Below, in pieces: positions 58,141 through 64,000 of a DNA stretch of 64,000 bases (position 1 is its first letter; each line of letters opens with the position of its first letter). Under the pieces are notes generated by a model. It was not told where the DNA came from, made no database searches, and saw only the letters and a program-made list of their open reading frames with translations. A program made the translations under genes and the position numbers. The stretch spans positions 43,635,067 to 43,699,066 of the forward strand of contig OX359245.1 in the NCBI GenBank assembly GCA_947179485.1. The letters are read 5' to 3'. This stretch comes from Allacma fusca (Eukaryota; Arthropoda; Collembola; Symphypleona; Sminthuridae).

Positions 58141-61100
58141 TAGTAATTCTTGAGGGAGAGAGGAATCTGCGGTAATAATTAAGACTTGTGTGTATAATTC
58201 TACTAATGGATCATATGATGCAGTCAAAGCCATTTTTAATGAACTAATTAATTAGACTGGAGTAAGTACATGTAGTAATTTATTGTTGAACTTATCCTTA
58301 TAGTTCGTACTTAAACATTTCCCGACGTTTGCATGATACAGGGAATTTATCTAATTGGCACTAATTGTCAATTGTGTTGATTTGGTGTTTTCATGCTATT
58401 TGTAAGGTGATTTTGATTGCCTTGCTTCATTCACTGCACCCTTCACAATTCACGGACCACACGGGCAGCGGACGGGCTGGACCACGAGTGGGTACGGTCG
58501 ACAATTTTGAAACTCAAGCAAGCACGCGTCGGGCCGGACATCTTATAAACTCCTTTTGGGCACTGTCAAATACCCACCCATCCGTCAGTGTATATCCAGT
58601 GCAGATTATTGTGTAATTTTTATTGTTATGGAATTTCCAACTACCTAAATGTATTGCAAGCAATCTTGCATCCTCTCTACTAATTGGAAAGAGTGGGTCG
58701 TCTTAGTCTTCGTCTTGATGTAATAATATTATATGGATTTGAGATTCAAATCTATGCGCGCTTTTTGTCTTTTTTTGCTCTTTTTTTCTTTTGTTTTATT
58801 TGAATACAAATTTCATTGAAACAAAAAAAGGATGTTAAAAATTCTTACTAATTTATTCGAAATGATTAATAAAAATGTGCTTTTTTAAGCCCGCTTTTTT
58901 AAAAATAAATTATTAAAATTATTTTTACAAAATTTAAAAAAATATATTCGAGCATTATACAGTAGCAAAAATACAGCGACTTTGCACGGGGAGCCGTCCA
59001 CCACAAGGACGGCCCACTCTTTCAAATTAAAAGAGAGAATAATAATTATCCTTCCATGTACATGCCATGTTGAAGCATAACGGTTCATTTTTTCATTTAT
59101 GGAACAAAAAATAAGTGCTTTAAAATACAAGTCATTATTTATTATTATTGCATTTTTTATTTTTAACATTTTCTTTTTTGCTGACTTGGGCACGCTTTAG
59201 GTAAAGTAACCAAGTTTTAAGCTTAATGCAGTCCAAGTCAACAAAAAATAATGTCATTTCAGAATTCAAAAATGTAAAAATAATGTAAAAAGAGAGATCA
59301 GAAACACCGCTCAACAAGCTACCAACATGGTTATATCTTTCATCTTGGAATTTGTATGGTTAACTAGAACAAACTACCACTTACTTATTATGAACGCCTT
59401 TGAATATTTAGTACATTGTGGCTTATATGATCCGTCAGCATCTATCAACCAACAGTAAATTCTAACTTTGGGTAAATCGACCATCAATAAATATTAGACA
59501 TTAAATGAATAAAAACGTAGCTGTCATGCACTGATAGCATTCCGGATGGTGCAAAAATGTTTACCCGTTCGTGGTAAAAAATCAAGTGACGTAATAGTCT
59601 GCAGCCGAAGTATGTTCACATTTGTTGTAAATAATCAGTTTTTGTAAGCCATATGTTTGAATGTTTCACGTCCACGTTAACAAAATCTCCAACGAATAAC
59701 CTACACTTTCATACATGTAGTTTACTGGCTCACATAACTATATTAATAATTAACACACTCGATTTTATAAAAAATTCCTCACTGGTGCACGACTTTAGCG
59801 AGAGAGTTGCTGTCATGAATATATTGAAATTACACTGCAATACTGGAAATAGTTCCAGCCTTTTTTGCAATAATATTAGCGACATAATGTTGAAACGAGT
59901 TTTTTCCTAGAATCAAAGCGTTCATTCAAAAATTTACTTATCACAACAACATTTAATTATTTAAAAAACAGTTACGCTCCACAGCACCAGCTTAATTAAA
60001 AAAAAAATTTGAAATTTATTTTTTTGTCAACGAGGCATCCTAACGCAATTAAAAAAATTAGCTGACCCGATATTTACCCATATTTGTACTAACAAAAATT
60101 GAATGAGTTCATTTTTGTTAATGCAGGGTTATAAACCTTCATGTCAGCTTCCATGAGATTTTTGTTTATTGTAACAACAAACAAGGCCACAACAGCATTG
60201 AAGTTACTACAAACAGGTATATACGAAATGTTGTTAAAAGTGTAAATTGTTATTGAATATCAGGTAATTTCTTAAATAGGCTAGAGACGGGGCAAATCAC
60301 ATAAATAAATCCCTCTCATGTTAAAATTATTTTCCTGTTTTGGTATTGTACGTAATAATTCTGTGTAATTACTACAAAAAAATTTCTGCGGGTATTTGTA
60401 CATGGAGCATTATTGTTTCATTCAAATTATTATTAATATTCATTGCTGCCAGACATCACATCCGCCTGGGCGGATGGCTTGATTGCTAGTTTAAAAATAT
60501 TATTGAAGCAAAATTAATTTAAAAAATCATTTTACCGTACATTAGTCTACACTTTTACTAGGGTTGTTGAACTAGCGATTGCATACAACTATTTGCTGCC
60601 TTCCCTATTTACATTTGCCTCGCCATGCCAGCAATTGCTGGCTGTGCAAGCAGTGCTCGTATTTAATATATTTTACCAAGTATTGCGTGCACACCAACTA
60701 TGTATATCTCAGGAATTATGGCTTGCACAACAAAGCAGGCAATTTAATTTTATGTACGAAATAAAAATGATGAAATGGACATTCCAGCAGACATCCGACT
60801 TTACTGACTGTGGGCGGTTCACGTGTACATATAGAAACATTGCGATGCCCATGGCAACTATTGCACAGCATTCATAAGTAATTATACATATGCGTTGACC
60901 GCTTATTATATATAAAGACCGATAAGTTTGATTAAATGAGATCATTTGCTATTAATGATGGCGCCAAATGTTTGCGCAAACATGCTTAAAATATACTTGA
61001 AATAAAGTTATTCAACTCCAAGGGCACGTTTTTACGATTAATCGTTTGTATTTTGTGGGACAAAATATTTAGATATTTAAAAAACAATTAGTTGACTAGA

Positions 61101-61592
61101 AAGTGTAGTAAGTATACTAAATCCGTCCCACTAATGAAAGCATAACGAAACACATATGTATATATAATATTTCATTTCTCCTGCATCCACAATTTATTAA
61201 TAGTAGCGATTACGCGCTCAGTGACAGCGTTGGTTCCTGAAAAAAAGCACAGAACCATGTTTGTATTAACGAAAATATGTCTAGGAAGACAATTTTATTA
61301 GGTAATTTTATTAGACAATTTAATAAGAAACAAATATCGAAAGAATTTTACATGGAAGCGAAAGTAAATACTCAACTAAGACTGTCGTATACTCGCAAGC
61401 AGATTCTGCGATGCTAAAATACTTTTAGAAACATTTTTGTAATCCATCGTTGAAAGTACAATCTCCCCCATTTAAATTTTATCAGGTCAAGTAATAGTAC
61501 ACGGAGTACTTACATTTAAATGAAAGCAATTATTCAGTTCAAACAGATACAACACAAATATTTAACGATGATTTACAGTTCGTTTCCATTTT
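58141..61592. other. Non-coding stretch of unit C with R2
   Basis: Equivalent of 40009-43511 in B, with scattered SNPs and indels. It includes R2 in two parts (about 58287-58672 and 60685-61065). No gene supported. Confidence 0.5.
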
Positions 61593-61600
61593 ATGATTTA

Positions 61601-62220
61601 CAGAGCTGTCCAAAATACATGGTATTTTAAATACATGTATTTCAAATACGTATTTCAAATACATTTTTGTATTTTGTATTTTCGTGGCTAGGTGTGTATT
61701 TTGTATTTTGTAGTTTGTATTTTGTCTTACGAAGCAATGTATTTTGTATTTTGTAGTTTGTATTTTGTCTTACGAAGCAATGTATTTTGTATTCTGTAGT
61801 TTGTATTTTGTCTTACTTAAGTAAAGTAAGCAATGTATTTTGTAGTTTGTATTTTGTTCACTATATAAGCTACTTGTGTTTTTTGTTGGCGCACTTTCTG
61901 TGAGTTTGAAAATTCCGTTTGTGCCAAAAACCAATCACATCAATGAAGTAAAACGAAATGCAATCGTTTTAACATCCCATAAAACTAAATTGCAGATTTT
62001 AGATGTTCTACGTTTCAAGTATGTATTTTGTAGTTTGTATTTTCGTCGCCTGAAGAATGTATTTTGTATTTTGTAGTTTGTATTTTCTACGTTTTGAGTA
62101 TGTATTTTGTATTTCCGACGCCTGAAGAATGTATTTTGTAGTTTGTATTTTCGACGCCGGAAGAATGTATTTTGTATTTTTTAGTTTGTATTTGGTGAGC
62201 ATGTATTTTGGACAGCTCTG
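61601..62220. mobile_element. hAT-type MITE, family 5 (620 bp), unit C
   Basis: CAGAGCTGTCC ends and ATGATTTA duplication. It is the shortest of the three, having lost a ~15-bp ACATGTATTTCAAAT unit relative to B. Confidence 0.93.
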
Positions 62221-62768
62221 ATGATTTATACTACTTCACATTATGCAGTATGCTGTTGAAATGAAACAATGAACATAATATGAGTTGAAATGATATACCC
62301 ACGTTTGCATGGAAAGACGTCAGTGATTCGACAATTTAAAGGTACTAAGTTCTTAAACGTCTGATAGGTGTCGCTTGATCGTGCTCACATTTCCTAGCAT
62401 CCTTTATTTTTGACAAATGTAAAAACGTAGAGTTTAGAAACTTTTTCAATCAAATAGTAGACTCAGTAGATCTCAGGTTGTTTTAGTAAACTGCCTTTCC
62501 AAAATGTAGCAAGTCTACTAAAAAAGTAGGCATCTGGCAGCTTTAGGCATGAATAATATGAATACACGTAAAAGCAATCAATCTGGGTCTGAAACTGGGG
62601 TTTTACTTCAACTCTGTGCAATCTGAAATACGCATGGCAACTATCTGTCCTAAATTCTGTTCTAGCAGGATTGTCGGGTCAATTGTAATTTCTGACCAGA
62701 ACGAAATCCGAACTGAAAATTAAATGCAGACCCAAGTCCAATCTTTACCCGGTTTCATCATTTTAGTG

Positions 62769-62875
62769 CAGGAGTCAGATTGTTGTAAATCTCCCTGAAA
62801 GAGCATTGCTGAATTTCCCTGCTAAATCGTAAGTTCCTACAGGGAGGTCCTTAACGATTTAAAAAATTCCTGCTG
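62769..62875. mobile_element. Truncated relic of hAT MITE family 1, unit C
   Basis: Same as 26599-26705 in A. Confidence 0.55.
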
Positions 62876-62976
62876 AAGAAACGGTCAATGATTTTCAAAA
62901 ACCATGTTGGCATAAATTTATCTAAAAATTCGTGTTTTCATAAATTAGTTTGGAACACGCCAATATATTTGAAAAT

Positions 62977-63118
62977 TTATGCCGAAACAATCTCGGGGAG
63001 CCGAATTGTTACATACATAGTTACAAAAACAACACAAAATGATATTAGTAAACTAATGATAATAGAGAAACTATCCACGGATTCACAGAAGAGAGGGTTA
63101 CAGTCTTCCCGCATCTGA
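62977..63118 (-). pseudogene. Receptor pseudogene fragment (TM5 region), unit C
   Basis: Same relic as in A and B. Confidence 0.7.
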
Positions 63119-64000
63119 GGGACATCTTATTGAATGACAGTAGTGTCTATGTTACGAGCACCATTTTATTGTAAAGTTGACGTTTAACTTTCTACGACCA
63201 TGTTTGAACAGTGATGTTTTCTAAGTCTGGGGTTTAGGCTAAATTGCAGGTGATGCAAATTAGTTTTCCTAAAAATTTTCGTCAGGACGCGAGGTAATTC
63301 ATGTATGACCTTTGCTGTAATAGTGTTTTCAATTCAAACGGATCAACCAATGTTCATAAAAATCAGTGAGTTTCTTACTGCAGAAAGTGATATCCTTCGT
63401 CTCTCCACAAAATATGATTCAGTTATTAATAAAAGCTGACAAAGGACGTACGGTCCATTCCACTGACAAGCACTCCTTACATGATGACGTTTCTGAGGGG
63501 AACTAAATGGAAGCATAAAATGTGGTGACATTTTATGCCGCACTGTAGTCGCGTTGCTGTGTGCACTGGTGTACTGTAATGTGTGTAATTAGTTACAAAT
63601 AATTTCATTGTATTGGAAGAATAATGTAGGGCTGAGCAGGGTTGCACAAATGAAAATGCCCTGGGTTTTCTGCCTGCCCAACTAAAAATGTTCTGAATAT
63701 GCCCAAAATGCCGAAAATGTCCTGAATATGCCCAAAATGCCGAAAATGCCCTGAAAATGCCTTACTCTGAAAATGTCCAGCATTTTGGGCATTTCTGGCA
63801 GGTATATTCGGCAAATTGGAAATTTTGGCAATAACATGTACGCAATTATTGGTTCTTTAGCGTTTTGTCCGGAGCGTTTTAGCATTATCAAACCCATGAA
63901 GTTTTAGATAATTTTATTGTTAATTTTCTAAAATAAAGAATAGTCATAATTCATTATTTATGGGGATCGGTTTAAAATATTAAGTTTTTTAACGTCTGAA
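63119..64000. other. Right end of window, non-coding
   Basis: Contains the AAAATGCCC block (about 63651-63801) in the longer B-type form. The window ends before the position where the CRE-bearing region would be. Confidence 0.45.

Larger units (their letters stand above)
47678..64000. repeat. Tandem segmental duplication, unit C (incomplete at window end)
   Basis: Third unit, starting AACCCTACTG. About 16.3 kb is present. It shares the solo LTR with B. It lacks the 43-bp insertion of B near 59055, agreeing with A there. Confidence 0.92.

Overview
This is AT-rich eukaryotic DNA from an arthropod, most likely a springtail (Collembola). The evidence is a family of three-exon genes for 377-residue seven-transmembrane proteins. 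Their N-terminal PF-W block, the 'IYRSLQVL' block before TM5 and the TM7 tail look like the large collembolan gustatory-receptor-like (GR) chemosensory family. The window also holds a full-length BEL/Pao retrotransposon and many small DNA transposons. I see no bacterial genes, rRNA, tRNA or CRISPR. The species and family assignments come from recognition, not from a database search.

Layout. The left end (1-5013) carries a diverged receptor gene (copy 0, 944-3320, minus strand) and a unique ~0.7 kb stretch with a heat-shock-element-like array. From 5014 a large unit is repeated in tandem, head to tail: unit A (5014-29544), unit B (29545-47677) and unit C (47678 to the window end, incomplete). 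Every unit starts with the same 'AACCCTACTG' junction and carries one intact receptor gene on the minus strand (A 9551-11102, B 34063-35603, C 52196-53736). Each unit also has two receptor pseudogene fragments and the same set of hAT, pogo-like and fold-back miniature transposons. B and C look identical over their first ~11 kb and differ by scattered SNPs and indels after that. A is more diverged and has its own insertions: a LINE/SINE tail, a 1.3 kb hAT element and a BEL/Pao element. A also has a 1.46 kb deletion.

Because the units are paralogous, they serve as filled and empty sites for one another. This fixes transposon ends and target duplications to the base. BEL/Pao: 375-bp LTRs, AAAAC duplication, inserted inside a pogo-like MITE. 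Solo LTR in B and C: 412 bp, CCAGT duplication. 1.3 kb hAT: GTATAGAT duplication. It also orders events: the shared MITEs came first, then the A/B split, then the solo LTR in the B/C ancestor, then the B/C duplication. The A-only insertions came after A separated.

The genes work as one expanding chemoreceptor cluster: four intact receptors, two of them identical in protein, plus two kinds of relic. There are signs of sequence exchange between copies. The only other long coding region is the gag-pol of the BEL/Pao element (17449-22701). The rest is transposon-derived or non-coding. One possible extra gene start lies near the end of each unit, downstream of paired CRE palindromes.
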